The translations under genes were made by a program, and so were the position numbers. From JAEUMD01 sp044222395 (GTDB lineage: Bacteria; Pseudomonadota; Alphaproteobacteria; Rhizobiales; Hyphomicrobiaceae), in NCBI GenBank assembly GCA_044222395.1, contig JBGANK010000004.1, positions 1 to 64,000 of the forward strand: 64,000 bases of DNA, given 5' to 3'. Under the pieces are notes generated by a model that was given only the letters and a program-made list of their open reading frames with translations, was not told the DNA's origin and did not search any database. Of the stretch, positions 45,130 to 54,109 are shown piece after piece. The stretch's first letter is position 1, and every line of letters begins with the position of its first letter.

Positions 45130-45651
45130 GATTTCATCTCCTTCTCTGAGATGCCTCGCTTGGCGGAGGCTGGTGCTTTTGCGAGGTTTGCCTCGCTGGT
45201 CGTTCAGTTGTCGTTGCGAGGTCGCGTGAGGGTTGGCCTGCCATTGTGGACTTGCTTCAAGCCATGCTTCCCGCGGGCGACATTCATATTCGAATCCACG
45301 AATACAAGATACGTGGGGCGGGTTTCGTTTCAATGAAGCCGGCGATTGTGCCGCACCCGGATGGGGAGGTTATAGCACTGATCTGAAACAGGAAATCTGT
45401 GTCTGTCTGGTGACTTTTGTCACTCTTGCGGAGCGCGGCGGGCGTAATTCCGGCGTTTGCGGGATTGTCCTACTTCGTACTGCTTGGCTCGCCGGTTGAC
45501 GCCGTCGCAGCGCAGACATGCGCGGTTTGCATGGCTTGGGGGGGCGGGAGGCACACGCGGGTGGCCGGTGGCTCTCGTTGGTGTCGCTGATGCGCTTCCA
45601 CCTCTGCCATCACGTCGGATGGTTGCGCCTGCGGCCTGCATTACGTTTCAG
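45130..45651. other. 522-base stretch without a supported gene
   Basis: Upstream of the 45-residue membrane protein gene. Its promoter should lie within the first 100 bases. Nothing else was recognised up to the direct repeats that follow. Confidence 0.45.
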
Positions 45652-45724
45652 CACTCACGTCGCACGCGCGGCGGCTTGCGTGGATCCCGGACCAAGTCCG
45701 GGATGACGGTCGTGGGTGGGGAGG
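45652..45724. repeat. direct repeat with an internal palindrome, copy 1
   Basis: A 73-base unit around the perfect palindrome-like TCCCGGACCAAGTCCGGGA (45685-45703). It matches copy 2 at 45843-45915 almost throughout. The TGGATCCCGGACCAAGTCC pattern is a common interspersed motif in alphaproteobacterial intergenic DNA. Confidence 0.75.
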
Positions 45725-45842
45725 CGGGGGCGGGTTGATCCCAACTCTACCGTCACCCCGGCGCAGGCCGGGGCCTACGCCAGTCGCCGCGAACTCCACA
45801 TGCGTTGTGAGGATCGCACGCGCGGCACGTGCGCGCTTTCAC

Positions 45843-45915
45843 CACTCGCGTCTCACGCGCGGCGGCTTGCGTGGATCCCGGACCAAGTCCGGGATGACGG
45901 TTGTGGGTGGGGAGA
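45843..45915. repeat. direct repeat with an internal palindrome, copy 2
   Basis: Second copy of the 73-base unit, palindrome at 45876-45894. It differs from copy 1 at only a few bases. A further hairpin, CACCCCGGCGCAGGCCGGGG-like, lies between the two copies (around 45753-45774). Confidence 0.75.
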
Positions 45916-45925
45916 CGTGCGCAAC

Positions 45926-45957
45926 AAAAACCCCCGGGTGCCATCGGCGCCCGGGGG
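45926..45957 (-). terminator. strong intrinsic terminator of nrdJ
   Basis: CCCCCGGGTGCC pairs with GGCGCCCGGGGG across a 3-base loop. On the minus strand it is followed by TTTTTGTT. It starts 49 bases after the nrdJ stop codon. Confidence 0.92.
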
Positions 45958-46005
45958 CATGAGTTCCGCGTCGGGTACTCGCTGACGCTTGTTTGGGAGA
46001 GAGAC

Positions 46006-49000
46006 CTAGCTGCACCCGCTCGTCGATCCGCACGTATCGCACTTCAGGCAGGTGCCGTTGCGGACCAGGGTGAAGTTCTGGCACTCGTGGCAGGCTTCGC
46101 CTTCGTAACCGCGCAGGCGGGCCTCGGCGCGGCGATCATCGACGGAGCGCACGCTCGCCTTGACCTGCGTCTTGGTGACGGTCGCCTGCTGATACATCAC
46201 TTCCGTCGTGGTCTTGAGCGCGGTCGAGCCTTCGGTCGCAAACGCGGTTGCCGCACTCGACTGCAGATCGGCCACCGTGGTGGTGACAGAAGCGTTGCCG
46301 CCGCCGTTGCCACGACCGTTGCCGATGCGGACGATGCCGCGGACAAGGCCATGCGACACCAGCTTCTGCGCCTGTGCCGCCGCCGGCGGATCGAGCGCCA
46401 GATCCTCGTCGGTCTCCGCGTCGGACGAGCCGAGCCCGGTCTCGCCGACGATCTCGCGCGGGTCGACGTGGGCCAAGTCATGGCGGCCGAGGTAGGAAAC
46501 GGCCAACTCGCGGAAGATGTAGTCGAGGATCGAGGTGGCGTTCTTGATTGCCTCGTTGCCCTGGACGATGCCGGCGGGCTCGAAGCGGGTGAAGGTGAAG
46601 GCCTCCACGTATTCCTCGAGCGGCACGCCGTACTGCAGGCCAAGGCTGATGGCGATGGCGAAGTTGTTCATCAACGAGCGGAAGGCGGCGCCTTCCTTGT
46701 GCATGTCGATGAATATCTCGCCAACCTGGCCGTCATCGTACTCGCCGGTGCGCAGGTAGACCTTGTGGCCGCCGACCGAGGCCTTCTGGGTGTAGCCCTT
46801 GCGGCGCGACGGCAGCTTCTGGCGCTCCTGCACGTTGCTCGCCGCCTGGGCGATGCGCAGCTCTTCCTCGAGCTTGGCAACGCGCTGGACGAGCCGCTCG
46901 GCCGCAACCAGGGCGCGCTGGACCGACGGCTTGTCGGCGGTCAGCTTCTCGGCCGTCTCTTCCTGCTCGTCGTCGGTGTCGCCAAGGATCTGCGAGTTCA
47001 GCGGCTGCGACAGCTTGGAGCCGTCGCGATAAAGCGCGTTGGCCTTCAACGCCAGCCGCCAGGACAGAATGTAGGACTGCTTGCAATCCTCGACGGTGGC
47101 GTCGTTGGGCATGTTGATGGTCTTGGAGATCGCACCCGAGATGAACGGCTGGGAAGCCGCCATCATGCGGATATGGCTTTCCACCGACAGGTAGCGCTTG
47201 CCCTTGCGGCCGCACGGATTGGCGCAGTCGAACACCGGCAGATGGTGCGTCTTCAGATGCGGTGCGCCTTCGAGCGTCATGGCCCCGCAGACGTGCTCGT
47301 TGGCGGCGTCGATGTCCTTCTTGGAGAAGCCGAGGAAGGCGAGCAGCTCAAAGGTCGGGTCGGTGAGCTTGTCAGCCGGCACCTTCAACGTGCTGGTGAG
47401 GAAGCTCTCGCCCAGAGTCCACTTGTTGAAGACGAACTTGATGTCGAATGCGGTTTTCAGGCCCGCCTCGACCTTGGCGATCGCCTCATCGGTGAAGCCC
47501 TTGGCGCGCAATGTCGAGTGGTTGATGCCGGGCGCCTGGGCGAGCGATCCATGGCCGACCGCGTAGGCCTCGATCTCCGCGATCTCGCTTTCGCGATAAC
47601 CCAACGTGCGCAGTGCCTCGGGCACCGAGCGGTTGATGATCTTGAAGTAGCCGCCGCCAGCCAGCTTCTTGAACTTGACGAGCGCGAAGTCGGGCTCGAT
47701 GCCGGTGGTGTCGCAATCCATGACGAGGCCGATCGTGCCGGTGGGCGCGATGACGCTCGCCTGCGCATTGCGGAAGCCGTGCTTCTCGCCCAATGCAAGT
47801 GCGCGATCCCACGCGGCGGTGGCGGCATCCTTCATCGCCGCATCCTTCAGGGAAGCGTGATCGAGCGGAACCGGCGACACGGAGAGCTTTTCGTAGCCGA
47901 CCTTCTCGCCTCTGGAGGCGCGGCGGTGATTGCGGATCACGCGCAGCATGTCGGCGGCGTTCTCGGCGTAGTCGGGGAAGGGGCCTAACTCGGCCGCCAT
48001 CTCGGCGCTGGTGGCGTAGGACGTGCCAGTCATGATGGCGGAGATGGCACCGCAGATGGCGCGGCCTTCAGCCGAGTCATAGGGGATGCCGGCGCTCATC
48101 AACAGGCCGCCGATGTTGGCGAAACCGAGCCCGAGCGTGCGGAAACGATAGCTGAGCTCGGCGATCTGACGCGAAGGGAACTGCGCCATCAGCACCGAGA
48201 TCTCCAGCACGATGGTCCACAGCCGGCAGGCGTGTTCGAAGGCGCCGATGTCGAAGGACTGGTCGGCACGGCGGAATGCCATCAGGTTCAGCGAGGCGAG
48301 GTTGCAGGCTGTGTCGTCGAGGAACATGTATTCAGAGCACGGGTTCGAGGCTCTGATGTCACCGGACTTCGGGCAGGTGTGCCAGTCGTTGATGGTGGTG
48401 TGGAACTGGATGCCGGGATCGGCCGAAGCCCATGCCGCATAGCCGACCTGCTCCCACAGGTCGCGGGCCTTCAAGGTCTTGACGACGCGGCCACCGACAC
48501 GTGCGGTGAGATCCCAGTCGGCGTCGGCTTCGACGGCGTTGAGGAAGCCATCGGTGACGCGCACCGAGTTGTTGGAATTCTGGCCGGCAACCGTCAGGTA
48601 GGCTTCCGAATCCCAATCGGTGTCGTAGGTGTCGAAAGCGATGTCCTTGTAGCCCTGACGCGCGAACTGGATGACGCGCAGGATGTAGTTCTGCGGAACC
48701 TCGTCGCGGCGCGCTTCCTTGATGGCGCGTTTCAAGGCTGGGTTCTTGGCGGGCTCGTAGCAGTCGTCACCGTCGGCCTCGCAGTTGACGCAGGCCTTCA
48801 TGATCGCCTTCAGGCGCTTGGCGGCGATCTTGGAGCCGGTGACGAGGGCGGCAACCTTCTGCTCCTCGCGCACCTTCCAGTTGATGTACTCCTCGATGTC
48901 TGGATGGTCGATGTCGACGACCACCATCTTGGCGGCGCGGCGCGTGGTACCGCCCGACTTGATGGCGCCGGCGGCGCGGTCACCGATCTTCAGGAAGCTC

Positions 49001-49764
49001 ATCAGGCCCGACGACTTGCCGCCACCCGACAACTTCTCGTTGGCGGAGCGCAGCGAGGAGAAGTTGGTGCCGGTGCCCGAGCCGTACTTGAACAGGCGCG
49101 CTTCACGAACCCACAGGTCCATGATGCCGCCTTCATTGACGAGATCATCGTTGATCGACTGGATGAAGCAGGCGTGCGGCTGGGGATGCTCATAGGCGGA
49201 GGACGACAGCGTCAGCTCGCCTGTGCGGAAGTCGACGTAGTAGTGGCCCTGGCCGGGGCCGTCGATGCCGTAGGCCCAGTGCAGGCCGGTGTTGAACCAC
49301 TGCGGCGAGTTGGGGGCCGCCATCTGCATGGCGAACATGTAGCGGTGCTCGTCATAGAAGGCGCGCGCGTCCTCTTCGGTCGAGAAATAGCCGCCCTTCC
49401 AGCCCCAGTAGGTCCATGTGCCGGCAAGGCGGTCGAACACCTGACGGGCGTCGATCTCGCCGCCCATGCGCTCGGCCTCGGGAAGCTCGGATAGCGCTTT
49501 CGTGTCGGGAACGGAGCGCCACAGCCAGGACGGGATCGAGGTTTCTTCGACGCGCTTCAGGCGGCGGGCAACGCCGGCCTTGCGGAAGTACTTCTGGGCC
49601 AGGATGTCGGCAGCGACTTGGCTCCAGTGCTCGGGGACCTCGAAGCCTTCGAGGCGGAATACGATCGAGCCGTCAGGATTCTTGATTTCACTCGTGGCGC
49701 GCCGGAATGGGATCGTCTCGTAGGGCGATTTGCCGGCTTCGGTGAAGCGCCGCGTGATTTTCAT
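46006..49764 (-). CDS. nrdJ: vitamin B12-dependent (class II) ribonucleotide reductase
   Basis: A 1252-residue adenosylcobalamin-dependent enzyme that makes deoxynucleotides without oxygen chemistry. ATG 49764 opens the standard M-K-I-T-R-R-F start; the frame further upstream is not conserved. The active-site pattern includes P-H-A-C-F-I-Q-S, N-P-C-S-E-Y-M and V-I-A-P-T-G-T-I-G. The C-terminal tail has a C-H-E-C, C-L-K-C-D-T-C-G and final S-G-C-S group that carries redox cysteines. The long extra C-terminal domain is usual for alphaproteobacteria. The gene stands alone, with its own terminator. Confidence 0.97.
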   Translation of the reverse strand: MKITRRFTEAGKSPYETIPFRRATSEIKNPDGSIVFRLEGFEVPEHWSQVAADILAQKYFRKAGVARRLKRVEETSIPSWLWRSVPDTKALSELPEAERMGGEIDARQVFDRLAGTWTYWGWKGGYFSTEEDARAFYDEHRYMFAMQMAAPNSPQWFNTGLHWAYGIDGPGQGHYYVDFRTGELTLSSSAYEHPQPHACFIQSINDDLVNEGGIMDLWVREARLFKYGSGTGTNFSSLRSANEKLSGGGKSSGLMSFLKIGDRAAGAIKSGGTTRRAAKMVVVDIDHPDIEEYINWKVREEQKVAALVTGSKIAAKRLKAIMKACVNCEADGDDCYEPAKNPALKRAIKEARRDEVPQNYILRVIQFARQGYKDIAFDTYDTDWDSEAYLTVAGQNSNNSVRVTDGFLNAVEADADWDLTARVGGRVVKTLKARDLWEQVGYAAWASADPGIQFHTTINDWHTCPKSGDIRASNPCSEYMFLDDTACNLASLNLMAFRRADQSFDIGAFEHACRLWTIVLEISVLMAQFPSRQIAELSYRFRTLGLGFANIGGLLMSAGIPYDSAEGRAICGAISAIMTGTSYATSAEMAAELGPFPDYAENAADMLRVIRNHRRASRGEKVGYEKLSVSPVPLDHASLKDAAMKDAATAAWDRALALGEKHGFRNAQASVIAPTGTIGLVMDCDTTGIEPDFALVKFKKLAGGGYFKIINRSVPEALRTLGYRESEIAEIEAYAVGHGSLAQAPGINHSTLRAKGFTDEAIAKVEAGLKTAFDIKFVFNKWTLGESFLTSTLKVPADKLTDPTFELLAFLGFSKKDIDAANEHVCGAMTLEGAPHLKTHHLPVFDCANPCGRKGKRYLSVESHIRMMAASQPFISGAISKTINMPNDATVEDCKQSYILSWRLALKANALYRDGSKLSQPLNSQILGDTDDEQEETAEKLTADKPSVQRALVAAERLVQRVAKLEEELRIAQAASNVQERQKLPSRRKGYTQKASVGGHKVYLRTGEYDDGQVGEIFIDMHKEGAAFRSLMNNFAIAISLGLQYGVPLEEYVEAFTFTRFEPAGIVQGNEAIKNATSILDYIFRELAVSYLGRHDLAHVDPREIVGETGLGSSDAETDEDLALDPPAAAQAQKLVSHGLVRGIVRIGNGRGNGGGNASVTTTVADLQSSAATAFATEGSTALKTTTEVMYQQATVTKTQVKASVRSVDDRRAEARLRGYEGEACHECQNFTLVRNGTCLKCDTCGSTSGCS

Positions 49765-50283
49765 GTGTGGTCCCCGCCTTAAGATGCTGGAAGTCTTTTG
49801 TCTGGCCGGTGGGAATTGATTCCGACCGGTCCGGTTCAGCTGACGCGCGACACAACTCTTCCCGTCCGGAGAAACGCGGTCGCGTTCCGGTGGGCCGATG
49901 ACGTGCAAACCCGGCTCGTGCGCTCATTCCTCGAAGCGCGCACATACTCGGTCGCTCACGCCTTACTGATTGTGGATTGGCTACATGATCCTTCCGGCCA
50001 GTACGCGGGCCGGTACACAACACGTCCGACTGCCCAAAACCGCAGTCGATGCGCCAACCGCCGGATCCCATTTCCCTCCGGGGAAGGCTGCAACTCCACG
50101 CTACGATCGACGCCAGAATTCCGTCTCAGATCCCGGCAGTTCCGTGACTCGCACGCCATGCCCGGCATCGCCCCATTGGGTGGATGCCCGGATCTCGCGA
50201 TCCAAGAAGACCGGCGCGACACAAAATTGTCCGAAAGCTCCCTGGCGCTGATGTCAAAGCTAGGACGATTCGGAGGGGTCGTC
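49765..50283. other. 519-base leader region of nrdJ
   Basis: No supported gene. No B12-box or adenosylcobalamin riboswitch was found on the nrdJ strand, and no small gene with a ribosome site. If the inverted repeats at 50284-50330 mark the promoter, this would be an unusually long untranslated leader. Confidence 0.5.
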
Positions 50284-50302
50284 ACCACCTCTTGTAGGTG
50301 GT
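50284..50302. promoter_or_regulatory. inverted repeat upstream of nrdJ
   Basis: ACCACCT (50284-50290), 5-base spacer, AGGTGGT (50296-50302). The centre is about 30 bases from the NrdR-like box that follows, similar to the three-turn spacing of paired NrdR boxes, but its sequence fits the NrdR pattern poorly. Confidence 0.45.
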
Positions 50303-50314
50303 AGATGGTACTCG

Positions 50315-50330
50315 ACACTAGATGTTGTGG
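50315..50330. promoter_or_regulatory. candidate NrdR box
   Basis: ACACTAGATGTTGTGG: the core CACTAGATGTTGTG is nearly symmetric (CAC-W-A-S-AT-S-T-W-GTG). This resembles the ATP/dATP-sensing NrdR repressor site placed before ribonucleotide reductase genes. It is about 550 bases upstream of nrdJ and 310 bases before the complex I gene on the other strand. Confidence 0.45.
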
Positions 50331-50640
50331 TGTTGGCAACTTGTGAACAGTTCCGCCAAAACCCCCGGATTTGCGGGACTTGGGCGCCAGCGCGGCAATT
50401 TTGCTGCTGTGGAAGCTGCGAAATTGCGGGGGGCCAGAGGTCCGCTCAAGGAAGCTAGACCGATTCCACTACGCGGTGCTGTGGCTTCCAGGACGCGCCT
50501 TAGGTCCTTATGGACAGTGGCGGTGGCTTGGCGGTAATCGAGTGACAGATCTGGCTGCAAAAATGTGATGGCTCGATGTGGTGCCGCGGCGTGCTCGAGC
50601 GCCGGATAAGTGGCCGACGTCAAGTGGAACCGGGAGACGA

Positions 50641-51045
50641 ATGCCTATGGGCGTGTTCAAGGAGATCTTCAGCTGGTGGGGCGGCAACACCTGGGGCACG
50701 CGGCTCTACATCTGGCGCAAGATGAGGTTCGTTGCGGAGGATTCCTTCGGCAACCGCTATTACGTGCAGAAGTCGGGAACAGGTCCGATTGGCAAACCCC
50801 GCCGTTTCGTCACCTACAAAAATGGCGCGGAAGCTTCCAAGGTGCCGCCGGAGTGGCATGGCTGGCTGCATTACACCGTCGACACGCCTCCGACCGAAGA
50901 GCAATACCAGGCAAAGCCCTGGGAGAAGCCGCATCAGCCCAACATGACCGGCACGGCCAACGCCTATCGGCCGGCGGGCTCGATCTTGACGCCGACGAAG
51001 CGCGCGCAAGGCACCGGCGACTACAAACCGTGGCGGCCGGAGTAA
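50641..51045 (+). CDS. NADH:ubiquinone oxidoreductase NDUFA12-type subunit (17.2 kDa)
   Basis: A 134-residue accessory subunit of complex I shared by alphaproteobacteria and mitochondria. ATG 50641 follows GGGAGA at good spacing. Family marks are F-S-W-W-G-G-N-T-W-G-T-R, D-x-x-G-N-R-Y-Y, R-R-F-V-T-Y and P-P-E-W-H-G-W-L-H-Y-T. The C-terminus with Y-K-P-W-R-P is also typical. It is followed by a methyltransferase and a DUF2155 gene. Confidence 0.95.
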   Translation: MPMGVFKEIFSWWGGNTWGTRLYIWRKMRFVAEDSFGNRYYVQKSGTGPIGKPRRFVTYKNGAEASKVPPEWHGWLHYTVDTPPTEEQYQAKPWEKPHQPNMTGTANAYRPAGSILTPTKRAQGTGDYKPWRPE

Positions 51046-51054
51046 TTGTGAAGG

Positions 51055-51813
51055 ATGTCCGGGCTTGCCGACAAGCAGACCTGGTCGGCTGACAGTTACG
51101 CCACGCATGCACGCTTTGTTTCGGATCTGGCGGGCGAGATCGTGTCATGGCTGGCGCCGCAGCCTAGCGAGCGCATCCTGGATGTCGGTTGCGGCGATGG
51201 TGCGCTGACGCGCCGGATCGCCGACGCAGGCGCCGACGTCATCGGCATCGACATTTCACAATCGTTGCTGTCAGCAGCGCGCGAGCTCGGGCTCGATGCG
51301 CGATGCATGAGCGTCACCGACATGGCGTTCGATGCCGAGTTCGATGCGGTCTTTTCCAATGCCGTGCTGCATTGGGTGCAAGAGCCCGAGCGGGCAATCG
51401 ATCGCATGCGAGCGGCGCTGAAGGATGGCGGGCGGCTGGTCGCGGAATTCGGAGGGCACGGCAACGTTGCTGCTATCGTGACGGCGATGCGGGCGGTGGC
51501 GCGTGCACGTGGAGGCGCGGAGGCGCTGGCGGCGCCGTGGTTCTATCCGACCGCAGCGGAGTATGCGGCGTTGTTGGAAAAGGGCGGGTTCAAGGTGCGC
51601 CGCGCTGGGGTTTTTCCACGCCAGACCCCGCTGCCGACGGGAATGCGCGGCTGGCTGGAGACGTTTCGCGCGCCGTTCTTCGATCAATTCGGACCGCTGG
51701 CGGAAGCTGCGAAATCCGAGGTCGAGGACCTGCTCCGGCCCGCGTTGTGCGACAGAAGCGGCAATTGGACCGCGGATTACGTGCGCTTGCGCGTGGTAGC
51801 GGTTGCAGTGTAG
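51055..51813 (+). CDS. class I SAM-dependent methyltransferase
   Basis: A 252-residue methyltransferase. SAM-binding motif I is I-L-D-V-G-C-G-D-G-A-L-T near residue 42. It continues with V-I-G-I-D-I-S and F-D-A-V-F-S-N-A-V-L-H-W, a profile like trans-aconitate methyltransferase. The ATG is 9 bases after the complex I gene's stop. The ribosome site is weak, so translation may depend on the upstream gene. The substrate is unknown. Confidence 0.88.
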   Translation: MSGLADKQTWSADSYATHARFVSDLAGEIVSWLAPQPSERILDVGCGDGALTRRIADAGADVIGIDISQSLLSAARELGLDARCMSVTDMAFDAEFDAVFSNAVLHWVQEPERAIDRMRAALKDGGRLVAEFGGHGNVAAIVTAMRAVARARGGAEALAAPWFYPTAAEYAALLEKGGFKVRRAGVFPRQTPLPTGMRGWLETFRAPFFDQFGPLAEAAKSEVEDLLRPALCDRSGNWTADYVRLRVVAVAV

Positions 51814-51985
51814 GTCCGGCTCAGTCACGCTGGTGCCCAAGTTGGGCGGCAAGCCGGGAGCTTGAGCACACGTGCCCTTCGCGACAGCCTGCTGCCGGAT
51901 GCGGGTTGCGGGAATGATCAGAGACTGCATCGGTCTGATCAGCAAGGTATTGGAAGATCGTCATCGCCGGGGGATCAGCTTGAGA

Positions 51986-52501
51986 GTGAATGCCCAACAT
52001 GCGCGGCCTTTGACGAAGGTTCTGGCGAGGGTGCTCGCCGGCATCACGGCGGCGTGGTGGGCCAGCACTGCAATGGCCGAGCGTGTCGAGAATGACGTTG
52101 CCGTGTTCGCTGCCCTCGACAAGGTGACGGCCCGGATTTCCAAACTCGAGGTGCCGCTCAATCAGACCGTCGAATTCGGATCACTCAAGGTGACGCCGCG
52201 GGCATGCTATTCGCGGCCGGCGACGGAGCAGCCAAAGACAACCTCATTCGTCGAGGTCGACGAGCGGGAGCTGGAAGGCAAGATCAAGCGCATTTTCACG
52301 GGCTGGATGTTTGCCGAGAGCCCAGGCATCAACGCCGTCGAGCATCCGGTGTTCGACATCTGGCTGACGTCGTGCATGAAGCCCAAGGGCGGTGCGCAGG
52401 CTGCAACGGGAGTCACACCAAAGCAGGGTACGCGTGACGGCGATCCGCAGCAGCCCTCCTCGGAAGAGCCCATCATCACGCGGCGCCATATCCGCCGCTA
52501 G
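51986..52501 (+). CDS. DUF2155 family exported protein
   Basis: A 171-residue protein. The frame is open from 51872, but GTG 51986 gives a normal signal peptide (V-L-A-R-V-L-A-G-I-T-A-A-W-W, cleavage after A-M-A); ATG 51914 is an alternative. The mature part matches DUF2155: A-V-F-A-A-L-D-K-V-T-A-R-I, F-G-S-L-K-V-T-P-R-A-C-Y and W-M-F-A-E-S-P-G-I-N-A-V-E-H-P. The family is usually next to NDUFA12-type genes in this group. Its role is not known. Confidence 0.88.
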   Translation: MNAQHARPLTKVLARVLAGITAAWWASTAMAERVENDVAVFAALDKVTARISKLEVPLNQTVEFGSLKVTPRACYSRPATEQPKTTSFVEVDERELEGKIKRIFTGWMFAESPGINAVEHPVFDIWLTSCMKPKGGAQAATGVTPKQGTRDGDPQQPSSEEPIITRRHIRR

Positions 52502-52579
52502 ACGCGCCTCGAAAGCGGCCAGTCGGGTGTCGCCAGATGCGGCGCCCCACCGGGATGAAACATTGCAAGCTGCGCGTCG

Positions 52580-53611
52580 TTAACCGGCGAGCTGACGCGC
52601 GGCCTTCGGAGCGAAGTAGGTGAGAATTCCCGCGGCGCCCGCGCGCTTGAAGGCCAGAAGCGATTCCATCATCACCTTGTCAGCATCGAGCCAGCCGTTG
52701 GCGGCGGCGGCCATCAGCATCGCGTACTCGCCCGACACCTGATAGGCGAACGTCGGCACATGGAAGCTCGCGGTGACGCGCTGGACGATGTCGAGATAGG
52801 GCATGCCGGGCTTCACCATCACCATGTCGGCGCCCTCCGCGATGTCGTGCGCGACCTCGCGCAAGGCCTCGTCTGTGTTGGCGGGGTCCATCTGGTAGGT
52901 GCGCTTGTCCCCCTTCAATGTCGAGGACGAGCCCACCGCATCGCGGAACGGTCCATAGAATGCGCTCGCATACTTGGCCGCATAGGCCATGATCTGCGTG
53001 CCGGTATGGCCCTCTGCCTCGAGCGCTGAGCGGATCGCGCCAATGCGGCCGTCCATCATGTCGGAGGGGGCGAGGATGTCACAACCTGCAGCTGCCTGCA
53101 CGAGCGATTGCTTGACGAGGGCTTCAAGCGTCGCGTCGTTGTGGATCTCACCTTTGATCAACAGGCCGTCGTGACCGTGGCTGGTATAGGGGTCGAGCGC
53201 GACGTCGAGAATTATGCCGATGTCGACGCCGGCGTCCTTCACCGCGCGCGTCGCGCGGCAGACGAGGTTGTCCTTGTTGAAGGCTTCGCGTGCGTCGTCG
53301 GTGCGCAGTTTGGGATCGGTGTAGGGAAACAGCGCGAGTGCGGGAATGCCGAGATCGGCCGCCTCCGTTGCCGCCTTGACGACGAGATCGACCGACAGCC
53401 GCTCGACACCCGGCATCGAGGCGACCTGCTGGCGCTCATTCTTTCCCTCCAGCACGAACAGCGGCCAGATGAAATCATTTGGCGAAAGCGCGTGTTCCGA
53501 GACGAGGCGGCGCGACCAGTCCGCCTTGCGGTTGCGGCGCAGGCGCGTCGCGGGAAAGCCGCCGGCCGTTTCCAGGCTGGAGCTTGCAGTGTCGGTAGGG
53601 CGGCGGACCAT
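52580..53611 (-). CDS. hemB: delta-aminolevulinic acid dehydratase (porphobilinogen synthase)
   Basis: A 343-residue enzyme that condenses two 5-aminolevulinate molecules. ATG 53611 begins the normal N-terminus; the longer open frame is not conserved. The two Schiff-base lysines lie in A-Y-A-A-K-Y-A-S and M-V-M-V-K-P-G-M-P-Y. The metal site reads A-L-D-P-Y-T-S-H-G-H-D-G, with Asp in place of the cysteines of zinc enzymes, so a magnesium-type enzyme is expected. hemA for the preceding step is 6 kb away on the other strand. Confidence 0.97.
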   Translation of the reverse strand: MVRRPTDTASSSLETAGGFPATRLRRNRKADWSRRLVSEHALSPNDFIWPLFVLEGKNERQQVASMPGVERLSVDLVVKAATEAADLGIPALALFPYTDPKLRTDDAREAFNKDNLVCRATRAVKDAGVDIGIILDVALDPYTSHGHDGLLIKGEIHNDATLEALVKQSLVQAAAGCDILAPSDMMDGRIGAIRSALEAEGHTGTQIMAYAAKYASAFYGPFRDAVGSSSTLKGDKRTYQMDPANTDEALREVAHDIAEGADMVMVKPGMPYLDIVQRVTASFHVPTFAYQVSGEYAMLMAAAANGWLDADKVMMESLLAFKRAGAAGILTYFAPKAARQLAG

Positions 53612-53804
53612 CGGCGCGGGCTTTCTACAGGCTGGGGGCCGTTGATTGCTGGAGAACTTCAAGACGACAGAGCTTCGCCGGTCATTCCCGACCGGGCAAG
53701 CGGTGGAGCGGTCGTGGTTACCGCGGGAACTGCTCAGTTGCAATCGCGTGGCTAAGACAGCCTTAGCCGGCGCACGAAGGCCGGTGTCACCACGGAGAAA
53801 AAAC

Positions 53805-54053
53805 GTGACACGCTCCCTCGCATACTCGCTTTTCGCCCTTCCCCTCGCCATCGCTGCCACCACCTGCGTTTCAGGTGCCGTGGAGGCCGCGGGCAAACGG
53901 ATCACACTGCCGCCGGGCAGCGTCACACCGCCGCCCACCGTCATCAGGCCCGACACCCAGTACCGTCATCCGAGCCAAACCCCGCAGTTCCGCGACGCCA
54001 CCAACGCGCCCGGTGGCGTCACAGTCGACGTCGCCAGGAGACGTCGCTGGTAG
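53805..54053 (+). CDS. small exported protein of unknown function
   Basis: An 82-residue protein. GTG 53805 follows GGAG closely and opens a signal peptide (S-L-A-Y-S-L-F-A-L-P-L-A-I-A-A-T-T-C-V-S-G). The mature 50 residues are Pro/Thr/Arg-rich (T-L-P-P-G-S-V-T-P-P-P-T-V-I) and end in V-D-V-A-R-R-R-R-W. A Cys at the end of the signal could be a lipobox, though weak. No family is recognised. Confidence 0.65.
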   Translation: MTRSLAYSLFALPLAIAATTCVSGAVEAAGKRITLPPGSVTPPPTVIRPDTQYRHPSQTPQFRDATNAPGGVTVDVARRRRW

Positions 54054-54109
54054 AGATCCGAGCGGCGATCGGGAGGCGCGACCTTCGCTGGCGTGCCTCT
54101 CGTGGCCTG

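Noticed and set aside
45901..47988. Long open frame (695 codons) on the plus strand
   Set aside because: It is the antisense of nrdJ. Its length follows from high GC and the codon pattern of the real gene; it has no recognisable domain.
48232..49494. 420-codon frame on the plus strand
   Set aside because: It is the antisense of the N-terminal part of nrdJ and has no known domain.
49765..50283. Possible adenosylcobalamin riboswitch upstream of nrdJ
   Set aside because: No B12-box or GCCACTG-type core was found on the nrdJ strand.
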